Source: Desmodesmus armatus (taxonomy: Eukaryota > Chlorophyta > Chlorophyceae > Sphaeropleales > Scenedesmaceae). From it: 64,000 nt of DNA. The notes below the pieces were generated by a model. That model did not search any database and had not been told where the DNA came from. It saw nothing but the letters and a program-made list of their open reading frames with translations. This document shows, piece after piece, positions 1 through 10,856 of this stretch (the first letter of the stretch is position 1; each line of letters begins with the position of its first letter). The position numbers were made by a program, and so were the translations under genes. The stretch is from contig VIIQ02000574.1 of assembly GCA_007449985.2 (NCBI GenBank), forward strand, positions 1-64,000. Reading direction: 5' to 3'.

Positions 1-30
1 GCGTTGGCCTGAGATCCAGGTTGACCCCCA

Positions 31-1437
31 ATGTTGGGCTTGGGCCGGACACGGGGGTTGTGCAGTATTCAGTTAGGGACATCACACGCAGGCTGGTGCA
101 GCTCAAGTGCAGGTCACAGCCTGGGTGGGTCCTGGACAGGGGGTGCGACCTCGGCTGTGGCTGGGACAGCGACGGCAACCTGGCGCCCAGCACAGGTTTG
201 CAGCAGCTGGAAGCGAAGCACAAGCGCAGCTTTGCAGAGATGCTGCAGACTGGCTTCAGCACAGGTAACAACAGCAGCAGCAGCGGCCGCCACCGCATCA
301 CTACTGCTGACCAGATGGCAGCATATGATACTACGTGGATGCACGACAGCCCAGCTCGGCAGCATGTCCTGCAGCGGGTTGCAGACAGGGCCGCTACAGC
401 AGCAGGGTCCCAAGCCAACAGCCTGGCGGCAGCCAGGGACCTACAGACATGTCACCACCCCAACCGTGGATGACACGGAGGACCCCTTGGCCAGGGGCTT
501 GCAGCCCGCTACAGACGCCGACTCGGCGTGGGAAAAGCTTACCGTAGGGCCTGCCAACAAGCGCCTGCCACGGCCGCTGCGGGTGTTTTGGATGGCAGAT
601 GCTTCATGCCGCCGTCAGGTGGGGGATTTAGGGTATATGCTGCCACTCACATGCAGGAGTTGCTGCAATGCTGCTGTCCGCAGCAGCAGTGCCGGCTTGG
701 GCCCCAGCAGCAGCAGCCGCAGCCGGGCAGCAGAGCACTGCAGTCTCAGCAGCAACAGCACCAGGGGCAGGGCGGGAATGGGGGATCGCAGCTGCTGCTG
801 CAACAGCCAGCAGCAGCAGCAGCAGGGGCAGGGTGGGGATGGGCAACCGCAACAGCAGCCGCAGCCGGGCCAGGCTGCGAACGAAGGAGCACAGCCACAC
901 CAGCAGCAGTCGCAGTCACAGCAGCAGGTTGGGACCCAGCAGCAGCAGCTGCCGACTCCAGACAGCTATCAGCTCGAGTCTCTGTCTCACCTCTTTGTGC
1001 AGTGCCCTGTCGCCGTGGCTGTGTGGGCTTGGTTTGCAGGTGTGTGGCAGAGGGTGCAGCCGGGAGCAGCAGTGGACTTCAGTAGTGTTCGCATCCTGCT
1101 GCTGGATGACAGCGCAGTGTGGAAGCCTCCACCAGCGCTGCAGCAGCTTTGGACATACCTGCGGCTGCTACTGCTGGAGTCCTTCTGGGTGGTTAGGTGT
1201 GCCAGCGAGGGCCGGCCGTACGGCAGTTTTGCAGTCATCCACAGGTTCAGGGCAGCACTGCAGCAGCAGCTCTCACTTAGGTCTCAGGGGGACATCCGCC
1301 TCAACTCTGGGGTGCCTCTGTCCTGGCTACGGGGCCGCAACCCCGTCCTGTCGCCAGAGCGGTTTGATGCTAAGTGGCAACAGCAGGGGGTGTTGTACAC
1401 AGTGGCGGCAGGCATGGGCCCCCGCCTTGCGTTCTAG
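31..1437 (+). mobile_element. Decayed 3' end of a non-LTR (LINE-like) retrotransposon ORF2, zf-RVT region
   Basis: The clearest part is residues 320-468 of the frame starting at 31, where ESLSHLFVQCPVAVAVWAWF has the HLF-x2-CP-x5-VW pattern of the zf-RVT domain at the C-terminus of LINE reverse transcriptases. It ends with a TAG at 1435-1437. Upstream, coding-like pieces lie in different frames: one with VRDITRRLVQLKC near 80-120, one with PANKRLPRPLRVF near 553-590. This implies frameshifts and a dead copy. A Q-rich stretch of about 100 residues (about 660-960) splits the zinc-finger region and probably grew from CAG repeats. No reverse transcriptase or endonuclease core lies inside the window; the element would continue to the left. 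The zf-RVT match is by pattern recognition, so the class is likely but the clade is unknown. Confidence 0.6.
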
Positions 1438-3510
1438 AGGGAGGGTGGTCATACGGGGGCTGGGGTGTTCGGGAGCGGGGTTTGGAAAGCGGGGGAGCCT
1501 TTTCTGTGTGGGGTTTGTTGTGCTTCTTGGGGCTTGGCTACGTGTGTGCCTTACTCTGTATCATAGTTGTTGTTGTGCCTCTGGAGTGTGTGCGCATCAC
1601 AAAGGGTCTAAGCGTTTGGGTTGTTCTCTGGGGGCGGCTGGCCGCTATGGTGCCTTGCTTGGTTGGCACTGGGGCAACAATGTTAGTGTTTTGTTGGCTT
1701 AGGTGTGGGGCGGATTTAGCCCTGCATATTGGAGAGGTGTGCATGTGTGGTGGTGCACCACGCCGGGGGTGTTTGGGCCCTCTGCGCGCTGGCTTTCGTC
1801 TAGTACAGCGGCCAGCCCTGTGCTGTGTGGCCGCCGCTTGTTGGTTTTAGGGCGTTTCTTCAGCCCCTTTGTCGGGGGCTGGCTCTGCACACCGGTGAGG
1901 TGTGTGAGTGTGGTGACGCATCGGTGGTGCTTTCTCTCGGCTATGCGTTGACTCGCTTGCGTTAGTGTTGCTCGCATGCTTTGTCCCTTTGCCGTTGCTT
2001 TTCTTTAGTCATTTTGCGGGTGCATGGTCGGGTCCTGGTGTCTGCTTTTTGGCAGGCTGCACTGCGACGTGCCGCCCGTGAGACCATGTGGTGGGGGTGT
2101 CGGCTTGCGCCCTCACAGGGTGGCGCCTGCCAGGTTGCGCCATCCTCTTGCCTGAGCTTTGAGGGGTGGCTTCTGTTGCTTGACTTCGCTCTTGTAACTT
2201 GCTCACTCCAAAAAAAATATAGAGGACACTGGGCGCACGGTCAGGCCCTGGATGCCCTTTGGGGCTGCTTCTCACGGAGCTGTCTGCACGGCCCTGCGAT
2301 GGTGTCCCCTGCACAAGGGGTGCCGTGGGGTGGGTGTCACAACAGGTTGCCCCATCCTCCCGCTGGATCTTTTCATGGAGTGAACCACCGGTTGCTTGGT
2401 CCCGCCCATTGTAACTGCTCACTTCCAAAATAAAAGGGCAGCACTCACGGACTTGGTGTGTGAAAGTTTTTTTATGTGTGAAAGTTCAACCAGCTGTGGT
2501 GGTTGCAGTGCTTGGTGGGAATGCAGTTGTGGTGGGCAGGGAGCAAGTGGAGTTTCAAACTCCCGGGGAACCCATGATGGGTGTTGCATGGGTGCAAGTT
2601 GGTGTGCTGGAAGCCAGACAACGGCAGTGGTCAAACTGCTTGGTGCAGGGTGCAGGGTCACTCAGGGGCTGCCGTCCAGCGACACGGATGACCTTCTGTG
2701 GGCTGGTCAGCTCGTGGAGGCTGGGGTGTTTGACAGCTTGGACGATCTGGACATGTTTACTGGGTCGGCTGGGTTGAGGTGGTGGCTTGAGTGCTGGGGG
2801 GTGCACCAGTGCTACATCAGGTTCAGGCCGACTGTGTTTGCCTTAGCGGCCCTGTGTGGCCACATGGCGGTGCAAAATGGCTTGTGGGAGTTGAGTTGGA
2901 TATGAGGTGGGGTGGGGATGTTCCTGTTGGTGGCAGCCCTGCGGCCTTGGTTTCTGTTGGCCTCGGGCTTGCCTTGCAACCCGTTCTGGTGGGGCGGCTG
3001 GTTGGGTGGTGACAATCATGCGGCTATTGTCTCGATTGGGCATGTGCTTGTTTGAAACTCTTCTTCTGAGGCGCTGCTGATGGCTGCCATGCGCTTGTGA
3101 TTGGGACAACCTGGGCTTTGCGTTGGAACCTTTTCTTTGGGACGGCTGGTTGTTGGTAACAGCATTGCCCCCGGCAGTCAGAGGTTACTCGGCTGAGTTG
3201 TGCGTGGCCAGCCAGTGGAAGGTGCGGGCCCCTGGACACAGGGGAGTTATAGAATGCATGACAGGCGCTGCATGGACTTGGACTTGGTGTGGTGAGGTTC
3301 AACCAGTGGTCAAACTGCTTGGTGCTAGGCCCCACCACCACAGTGGGCCGCAGTGGATGGTGTGGGAGGTCAGTTCTGGTGGGCAGGGAGCAAGTGGGTT
3401 CGTGAACCCATGCTGGGCGTTGGATGAGTCGCACATGGGCGATGAAGTATGCCTGTTGAACTAAGACTCTGGCAATGTGTGGTGTATAGTCTGGTGTAGG
3501 TAATGCCATA
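1438..3510. repeat. T/G-rich non-coding tail with diverged dispersed repeats
   Basis: No credible gene is seen. The stretch is T/G-rich on the plus strand and may be the 3' UTR of the retrotransposon and of older copies. Two blocks recur inside it in swapped order: GTGGTCAAACTGCTTGGTGC near 2630 and near 3305, and GTGGGCAGGGAGCAAGTGG near 2533 and near 3379. Two similar A-rich sites, near 2206 (CACTCCAAAAAAAATATAG) and near 2420 (CACTTCCAAAATAAAAGGG), could be old poly(A) insertion ends. Confidence 0.5.
3168..3245 (+). repeat. Copy 1 of a dispersed repeat shared with 46.4 kb
   Basis: The stretch begins GCCCCCGGCAGTCAG and continues with GTGGCCAGCC-A-GTGG and GGCCCCTGGAC. The same order of words occurs at about 46398-46472 inside an intron of the TFIIIC gene. 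The two copies are clearly related but diverged, which fits an old interspersed element. Confidence 0.55.
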
Positions 3511-4127
3511 CTACACCTGCTTGTGATGTAATTTATGGCTTGCTTGTGAGTGTAAGCCCCTCAACACTTGGCATCATACCAGCGTGTGTGAGTAGGGCAT
3601 ATAGTAGTGCACATGTGTTTGACCATGTGTGACTTTGTGTGAGAAAGTACACAGGGGCCTGCACAATTGCTCAGTCATGTACATGCATGAATCCAAGGAC
3701 TGGTGGCATGTTTGTCGTAGTGCTTGTGCTGGACTTGTGACTGTACATTTGATGTATCAGCATGCACATGTGCCTGAACATATGCATGTCCAGTAGCAAG
3801 TCTAGACAACATCTTGTGCCAGGCGCCTTGATGGTAACCATGCTTGCGATGTATGCACAGCAGAAACCAGCATGGATCATCTGCAAGAAACAAAACCACA
3901 TATAACATCAGAGTACCCAACAACCACTGGCAACAAACAATATGTCCAGTCAGATGCTGCAGCACCCACCCCCCCTACCACACCACAACACACAGGGCCA
4001 GACCCGCTCACTACTCAAAGCAAAATACTCACACATCCCAGAGCAAGCAGCATGCATTTGGTACCTTACAGCAGATCTGTACCGTATGGGGTATTCAGGC
4101 TGCCAAGAGGCACTGCCAATAATACAT
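3511..4127. other. Intergenic, no gene seen
   Basis: About 600 bases rich in TGTG/CACA words with short chance ORFs only. The right end holds the 3' UTR of the nucleoporin gene, including its likely poly(A) signal. Confidence 0.5.
4066..4070 (-). terminator. TGTAA poly(A) signal of the FG nucleoporin gene
   Basis: TGTAA on the minus strand, 58 nt after the TAA stop at 4128. TGTAA is the common chlorophyte polyadenylation signal. Confidence 0.5.
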
Positions 4128-6950
4128 TTACTTCCCACTAGCCCGCCGCCTGGTGACAACCTTTCGCCTTGAAGAGGGGTCTGCTTGATTACCTCCTGCA
4201 CTGAATGAAGGCACCCCTGCACCACCAGCTGAAAAGGATGGAGGCCCCCCTGAATTAGCTGCAGCCCCAAAGCTTGGCACCTGCTGCTGCTGCATACCAC
4301 TCCCTGCGCCGAAAACGACACCAGATGGCGTGCCTGCTGCCTGAGCCCCAAACCCTCCTGCCGTGCCAGAGCCGCCGCCACTGAACCCTGCGAGATTACC
4401 CGCTGCAGCAGCTGCACCAAATGGTTGAGGTGTGCTCCCAAACCCTCCGCTGCTGCCAAACCCGGCACCAAAGCCAGGTGCGGGGGCTTGGCCAGCTGCT
4501 GATGCAGCAGGCGTCCCGAAGCCCTGTGCTGTGCTGCCAAACACACCACCACTGGCAGATGCACTACTCCCGGCAGCACCAAAGCCCATGGTGCCTGCAG
4601 CGCTGGCAGCGCCAAATGCCAGCGGCGCAGAGGCCGTGCCTGAGCCAAAGGCACCAGAGCTTGCACCACCTGCACTGCCAAAGCTAGGACCAGCACCGCC
4701 AGTACTGCCGAATGCACCAGGACCAGCACCGCCAGTACTGCCAAATGCCCCAGGCCCAGCAGCCGTGCTGCCAAAGACGTTGGTGCCTGCTGCAGTGCTG
4801 CTGCCTCCAAAGGCAGCCGGTGCCTGCCCAGCATTGCTGCCCATCCCAAAGGTAGGCGCAGCAGGTGCCCCTGGCTGCCCAAGCTGAGAGGCAGAGCCAA
4901 AAGCAGGAGTGCCGCCTGCACCCACAGCCGTGCTGCCTGCACCATTGAACCCAAACCCACTGGGCCCTGGAGACGCTGCTGAAGGTGTGCTGCCTGCACC
5001 AAACCCAAAGCTGGGCGCACTTGGTGCTGCCGGTGCTGCTGGAGCACTGCCTCCACCACCAAAGGCAAACCCAGCGCTGCTCTGTGCTGCTGCTGCTGCT
5101 GGAGCACTGCTTGCAGCGCCAAACCCAAACCCAGCGTTGCTCTGTGCTGCTGCTGCTGGAGCTCTGCTTGCAGCGCCAAAGGCAAACCCACCACTGCTTT
5201 GCGGTGCTGCTGCTGGAGCACTGCTTGCACCACCAAAGGCGAGGCCACCGCTACTTTGTGCTGCTGCTGCTGGAGTACTGCTTGCAGCACCAAAGGCAAA
5301 GCCAGCGCTGCTCTGCGCTACTGCTGCTGCTGGAGCACTGTCTGCAGCGCCAAAAGCAAACCCAGCGCTGCTCTGTGGACCTGCTGCTGCTGGAGCACTG
5401 CTTGCAGCGCCAAAAGCAAACCCAGCGCTGCTCTGTGCTGCTGTTGGTGGTTTGTCTGCAGCAGCACTGGCCCATTGGTTGCTTGGTGGTGCTGCAGTCG
5501 CAGGCGTGCTGTTGCCAGCACCAAAGGCCACCAGGGCCGTGCTTTGCGTTGCTGCTGCTGTGCTGCCAGATGACCCAAGCGCAAAACTGGGTGTTGCTGC
5601 TGCTGCTGCTGCTGCCGGGGCACTGCTGCCTGCAGCCGCGCTGCCAGGCATGCTAGGCTGCACTCCAAAGCTCACCACGCTGCTGGTGCTGGGGGCTGTG
5701 GGTGCTGCAGGTGGTCGGCCACCAGAAATGCCAAAGGTCGGCGTACTGGAGCCAGCTGGTGCCGCAGCTGCAGGCTGTCCAGCAACAGCGCTGCCAGGTG
5801 TGCCAAAGCTGAACACATTGGCTGCTGGTGCAGGTGGTGTAGCAGTAGGGGCAGCTGCGCTCGGACCGCCAATAGCAGCAGCAGCAGTCCCAGCCGCACC
5901 AAAGTTGAATCCAGTAGGTGTGGGTGCTGCTGGCTGCTGCTTGTCAGTGCTGCTGCTGCCTGCCTGTGCACCTGTTCCTGGCCCCTGGGTGCCCACTGCT
6001 GCAGCTGTACTTGCTACACCGCTGGTAGGCCCAAAGTTGAAGGTGGGCACTGCAGCTGCTGGTTTGCCTGGTGCGGCGCTTGCACTCACAGCTGAGCCTC
6101 CTGTGGCAGCAGCAGCACTAGCAGGTGCAGGTGTGGCTGCTGCACCAGCAGCCTGCTGCTCACCAATTGCTGGCGCTGCAGCTGCCGACACGGTGTTGGC
6201 ATGTGGGCCGCTGCCATCTCCCTGAGCCTGCTGCGGCTGCGCCTGCCCTGCACAACTGAGAGGGCCACCAGGCTGCTGCTGCGCTGCAGCATCAACACTT
6301 GGCACAGCAGCAGCAGCAGCAGCAGCACCTGCAGACCCTGCACCGCTAGCTGCACCACTGCCGGCTGCGTCAGGAACTTGTGTGGCAGCGGGAGCTGTTG
6401 CCTGGGGCTGGCCTGGGGCTGCAGGTGCTGTGCTGCTGCCAGAGCCAGGGGCAGGTAGGCCAAACAGGCCGCTGCCACCTGCTTGCGGCGCTGGCAGTGC
6501 TGGCAGCTGCTGCTCAACCTGACCTTCTGTGAAGTCGTCCTCAAAGTCCCGCACCTGCACAGGCCTATACGCATGTGCTGCTGCTGCCCCGACTCTGCTG
6601 GCAGTGCTGCTGGGTGTCAAAGCCCCAGTCAAGGCAGGTCTGCCTGATGAGGCTTTGCCGCCTGCCCCCAAAGACGCACGGGCCCTGCTCTGCAGGTCAG
6701 CCATGCGGCGCTTACTGGCAGCACCGCCGACCAGGCCACCCAGATGCACTGCAAAGGCACCCTGGCTGCGGGCAGCACCTGCAGATTCGCTTGACTCCAG
6801 GTATAGTGCGCCATCATCTGCAGACGCAGCCAAGCGCCGCTTTGCTGCTGGGGCGGTACTGTCAAGGTCTGCTGCACTGCGCTTCTTGCTGGCGTCGTCC
6901 CCTTTTGTCAGACCACGCGGGGTCAAGGCTGAGTAACTGCTTGCAGCCAT
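4128..6950 (-). CDS. FG-repeat nucleoporin, NUP1/NUP136-like
   Basis: A single open frame of 940 residues from ATG at 6950 (MAASSYSALTPRG) to TAA at 4128. The frame runs 22 codons further upstream, but the chosen ATG opens the conserved-looking basic head. Residues 1-60 hold a bipartite-type nuclear import signal (KKR ... AKRR). The body is low complexity with many FG, GFxFG and FGxG repeats separated by A/P/S-rich spacers, as expected for the disordered permeability mesh of the nuclear pore. The last residues, RRKVVTRRRASGK, form a basic tail. That tail and the nuclear-basket style suggest the plant NUP1/NUP136 or metazoan Nup153/Nup50 group, but FG proteins align poorly, so only 'FG nucleoporin' is firm. 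No intron was needed, unlike almost all neighbours. Confidence 0.8.
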   Translation of the reverse strand: MAASSYSALTPRGLTKGDDASKKRSAADLDSTAPAAKRRLAASADDGALYLESSESAGAARSQGAFAVHLGGLVGGAASKRRMADLQSRARASLGAGGKASSGRPALTGALTPSSTASRVGAAAAHAYRPVQVRDFEDDFTEGQVEQQLPALPAPQAGGSGLFGLPAPGSGSSTAPAAPGQPQATAPAATQVPDAAGSGAASGAGSAGAAAAAAAVPSVDAAAQQQPGGPLSCAGQAQPQQAQGDGSGPHANTVSAAAAPAIGEQQAAGAAATPAPASAAAATGGSAVSASAAPGKPAAAVPTFNFGPTSGVASTAAAVGTQGPGTGAQAGSSSTDKQQPAAPTPTGFNFGAAGTAAAAIGGPSAAAPTATPPAPAANVFSFGTPGSAVAGQPAAAAPAGSSTPTFGISGGRPPAAPTAPSTSSVVSFGVQPSMPGSAAAGSSAPAAAAAAATPSFALGSSGSTAAATQSTALVAFGAGNSTPATAAPPSNQWASAAADKPPTAAQSSAGFAFGAASSAPAAAGPQSSAGFAFGAADSAPAAAVAQSSAGFAFGAASSTPAAAAQSSGGLAFGGASSAPAAAPQSSGGFAFGAASRAPAAAAQSNAGFGFGAASSAPAAAAAQSSAGFAFGGGGSAPAAPAAPSAPSFGFGAGSTPSAASPGPSGFGFNGAGSTAVGAGGTPAFGSASQLGQPGAPAAPTFGMGSNAGQAPAAFGGSSTAAGTNVFGSTAAGPGAFGSTGGAGPGAFGSTGGAGPSFGSAGGASSGAFGSGTASAPLAFGAASAAGTMGFGAAGSSASASGGVFGSTAQGFGTPAASAAGQAPAPGFGAGFGSSGGFGSTPQPFGAAAAAGNLAGFSGGGSGTAGGFGAQAAGTPSGVVFGAGSGMQQQQVPSFGAAANSGGPPSFSAGGAGVPSFSAGGNQADPSSRRKVVTRRRASGK
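5030..5450 (-). repeat. Tandem FG-repeat units inside the nucleoporin gene
   Basis: About seven units of roughly 57-63 nt, each encoding a variant of SSAGFAFGAASSAPAAA. Units are very similar at DNA level and all keep frame. Recent unequal crossing-over would explain this, and repeat number may vary between strains. Confidence 0.75.
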
Positions 6951-7865
6951 CCTGTTTGTGCAGCACCTGCATGGCAGAAGTAATTCCAACTTCAATTCAA
7001 TGACTTGCACCAGCACACTGTCAGCACATCTGCTTCTGCAGGTACCTTCCTGCAGTGTGACACATGCAGACTACAGGATGTCACTGTGATAAAGCATACC
7101 CAGTCCTAGAACCTGCCAGCACATGGTTGTCAAGACAGCACAGGACAGCTGTCACCTACAGGACAACCTGTAGGCACGGCATGTTTCGCACCTGTGCTCA
7201 GCAAGCTTCCAAACGTAGTTTCTGAACGTGTGCCTGATGCAACGGACGTTTGATCAGCCTTCCGGCCATCAAGTTGCCAGACTGATCTGGTACAACGAGA
7301 AGAGGTGGGCAGGCGCTGCAACGGGGGTTTTCGTAGCACAACAGCCAGTAACCAAACTCCTTGATGGCTGATAACAATGCCAGAGGCAGTCGAGTTGCAG
7401 AGCCCTGTTGATATTTGAACATGGGTGACAGGTGTGCTCACATGCCTTGGACCTCGGGATTCAACGATAGCAGTTCTTGCTCATGCAGCAGACACGATTC
7501 ATCATGTTTTTGCAACGTAAGAACTCTTCACAGATGCTGCCGTTTCCTTGTCTGCTGCGTCCTCAAAAACTCAGGATGCAGGATCCCCCACTGCCCCCTA
7601 GCACTGCTAAGCAGTGCAAAGCAACAGATGGCGTCCTGCAAGCAGCCCTGCATGCCTGACGGTGCCCACTGCAGTGCCACACAACACACCCAGCGGACAC
7701 TTGGAGCTGACGCACTGTTGTGCGGCACATGCAAGCCTTACTACCTGCTGGTGTACACATGTGGCGGCCTGATCATGCTGTACAGAAACACAGCCCACAA
7801 AACCTGTGGGACTGCCACAATGGAATGTATGTACAAAATGCTACAGCCGTTGGCCGCCAAGCTGT
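6951..7865. other. Intergenic between two minus-strand genes
   Basis: It holds the promoter and 5' UTR of the nucleoporin gene on the left and the 3' UTR of the TRAIP-like gene on the right. Open frames here are short and show no recognisable protein. I see no RNA gene. Confidence 0.5.
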
Positions 7866-10440
7866 TCAGGTCTTCTTCCCAAAGAAGCTCATGATGTTGC
7901 CTGTAGTGGACGGCACAGACGCCCCACGTGCCCTCTTGCCTGTGACCTTGAGGGGCTCCTTCATGACGCCCTGCACACAACACACACGACACGGTCGTTA
8001 CGCGTGGTCCTGTACAGCGTGAGCAATGTTCAGGCAACACATTACACGGAAGCAAGTGGCCACAATTGGCCCTGAGGGGCAGACCCTTGCTGTAAGTAGT
8101 GATCTCCGGTCGGCATGCAACAGCACAGGTGCATGCAACTGAACACCTTGAGGCTGGCACAGCTACTGCTCACCTTTTTGCCAGTGAAGCTGGGCATGTG
8201 TTTGGCTGTGCTGCCCTTGCCATCTGGCCCCTGCCTGAGCAGCTGGCCCTGCACCTTCAGCCCACATGCAGCACCTGGCACCTGCAGCACACAGCCACAC
8301 AGCATATCATCAGTAACAGCCTCTTATCTCCTGTCCAAGGGCACCATCACAATGCAGGCTGCACATGCTCACAGCTGCAGCTTGTCATAGTTGGTTACAC
8401 ATCCATAATTGTGTGTGCGGGGAGCTTTGTCCCAGCTCACCCCAGACTTGAGGAAGCTAGGTGCCTGCGCAATGTGTGCAGGGCGCCTCAGCAAGCTGCC
8501 AGGGCCCACAGCAGCTGTGACATCAGCCTCCCAGTCATCAGCAGCCTGGGTGGCCTGCTCAGCTGCGGGGCAGTCATTTTCCTTATCGCCGCTGCTTTGG
8601 CTGAGGTCCAAACCAAGGTCAAAGCTGCTGACCGGCTGGCAGCGGCTGCTGCTGATTGGCTGCTGCATTGGTGCCTGTTGAGGCTGCGGGTGGGTGTTGG
8701 TCCGCTGCACTGTAGGGCCCCTGCCCTCAAGAGCCAGCAAGACACCCTGCAGGTCCTGCAGCTGCTGCGCCAGGGCCGCCTTTTCCTGCTCCAGCTTGTC
8801 CACCTTGTACTGCAGCACGCATGAGACGCCAGCATGCAAGCATTAGTCGTGTCCGATGTGCCTGTCTGAGTTGCAGTGAAATGGCATGGTGAAGGACAAT
8901 CAAGGGCGCTGAAGACCACAATTAAACACAACATACCACATTGTCCGTGTCCAACATTTTGCAACACACAATTTGCCTTCTCACCTCAAGGTTGATGACC
9001 TGCTTCATAGACTCATCCTGCTGCTTGACCACACGTGCCTCATGTGCCTGCTGCTTGCTGAGTACAGCCACCCGTTGTGCCTCTGCTGCCTGTTGCTGCT
9101 GCTGCAGCTGCTCTTGCAGCGCCGCTGAACAGGCCTCTGCCTGCTTGAGCTGCTCATTGCGCCGACCCAGGGTGAGCAGCAGCTGCTGCTGGTTCAGCCC
9201 TTGCAGGTCCTGGAGGGCACAACAATGCAGCACAGTGGCCACAGCGATAGTGTGCATACACAAGCTGAAGGAACAATGCCAGTACGTGCAAACTGCTTGC
9301 TTCCTTGCGGTGAGACAGGCCTTGGTCCTGCCCCTGCTTGCCATACCTTGTCAACTGAGCTGATGAGGTGCTGCATGGCATGCATGCCCAGCGCGGGGTT
9401 CTGCAGCTGCAGGTGTTTCATGTCTGCTTCTGCCCGTTTCCGCTTGAGCTCTGCCTCCGCCCTCCTGCTCTGCTCCTCCTGCAACGCCTGCTTCAGCCGC
9501 TCCTGCAGGCAGCACACACAACAAAAGACTACCTCAGCACACCTCCTGCAACTTGCATGTCCAACAGCTGCTGCCTACACACTTGTGACTGCTGATAGCG
9601 CAGCAGTCCTCACCACTGCCTCCTTCTTGTCCCAGTAGCTCTCCTTCAGGCTACTGAGTTCTGCATTGACGGTCATCAAGCGCTCAGCATCTTGGAGCCG
9701 CTGACACTCCAGCTCAGCACACCTGCAAAAGCACTCAGCAGTGTCAGCCGCTTGGCTGCTGCTGTTGAAAGGGATGGAAGACAGAGGTGCAGGGGGGTCA
9801 CCTGCTGCCCCCACCCGCAACTTGTGCCAGAACAGTTTTGTGTACCCAAGTGCTGCAGTGGTATACCTGTGTTTGTGTTTCTTGAGCGACCGTTTCAGCT
9901 CGTCTTGGACGCTTTCCAGTTGCTGGACGGTCACTTCCAGCTCTTGGCCTTGACGTTCTGCATTTTCCAGCTGCCGCTGCAGCTGTGTGATGAGCTGCCA
10001 ATCACAGCACCAACAGCATCACAGACAAGAGGCGGGTCAGCAGGGAGCAATGGGAGCCATGCACTGCCACTGCTGGCAAATGTTGGTTTTTAGAATACGT
10101 GCTGCACAACACAGTGCATTACATTGCAGGCAGTGCCTTGCTGTGAACAAAGGGCATGGGTCCCAAACCAGCGCGTACTGCGCACCTGTTGTTGATCAGC
10201 CTGTGGCGTTCCACCAGCAGCAGCATCTGCAGCATCCTGCACCGCGTCAATGCCAGTAAGCGCTCTGACCTGCCGCCTTTTGGCGCTGGCTCTGCAAGCT
10301 GGACAGGTCTGGGAGCGCTCCAGCCATTGGTATGCACACGAAGTGTGGAAGCAGTGCCCGCAATTGAGGGAGCAAAAGTTGGCGTCTTCAGAGGTACCCT
10401 GGCAGATGCTGCACTCAAATCTGGCTACAAAGGAGGCCAT
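7866..10440 (-). CDS. TRAIP: TRAIP-like RING-type E3 ubiquitin ligase with C-terminal PIP-like motif
   Basis: Eight exons (10440-10186, 9994-9867, 9722-9614, 9502-9347, 9209-8985, 8809-8441, 8281-8174, 7970-7866) join in phase to 484 residues; human TRAIP has 469. Residues 10-49 are a RING-H2 finger with ligands C10, C13, C27, H29, H32, C35, C46 and C49. Residues of exons 2-6 form a long coiled coil (LITQLQRQLENAERQ ... KVDKLEQEKAALAQQLQDLQ). A variable region with SGDKENDCP follows. The protein ends TTGNIMSFFGKKT, a PCNA-binding PIP-like motif at the very end, the place TRAIP carries its own. TRAIP ubiquitylates replisome and DNA-protein crosslink targets at stalled or converging forks in the nucleus. 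Gene order shows a divergent partner 416 bp away. The RING plus coiled-coil plus PIP layout makes the call fairly firm. Confidence 0.82.
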
Positions 10441-10856
10441 CCAGCATTCGTATCAGAGGGGCATACCACAGCCTGGTGTTGTGGTGTTTGCTGCTGGGTG
10501 TGGTTGTGGGTGGTTGCGCTACTGAACGGTGTGGTAGCTGGATGCACTGTTTGGCCTGTCCATACGGCAACCATCACCACATACGTCTTTGAGATCGAGT
10601 TGAAAGTGCAGCTTCTCAGTTAGTCACACTCAGTTGGACTGCACAGCACCTTTTGAGTGGAACCCGAGCAGGGTTCAGTGCTGCAGGAAAAAACGACGTC
10701 CAGCACAGCATGCGCAGAAGCTTAAATAGCTCTGGGCACCTGTTGAAACTGAACAGCAGTTGATGAAACACGTCAAGTGGTCGAACTGATCACTGCTCCT
10801 CCATGCAGTTGCTGATCTGAAAATGCCTTAAGTGCATGCTTTTAGCGCCTTGCACC
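10441..10856. promoter_or_regulatory. Bidirectional intergenic region, TRAIP-like / unknown mitochondrial protein
   Basis: 416 bp separate two start codons facing away from each other. The region must hold both promoters and 5' UTRs. No clear TATA box or repeat was recognised. Confidence 0.5.

Noticed and set aside
668..1702. 344-codon ORF overlapping the retrotransposon frame
   Set aside because: It is a CAG-repeat shadow (S/A/Q-rich) of the frame that carries the zf-RVT pattern.
4909..6225. 438-codon plus-strand ORF (A/P/L-rich) opposite the nucleoporin
   Set aside because: It is the antisense reading of the FG-repeat DNA; GC-rich triplet repeats keep several frames open. It has no motif of its own.
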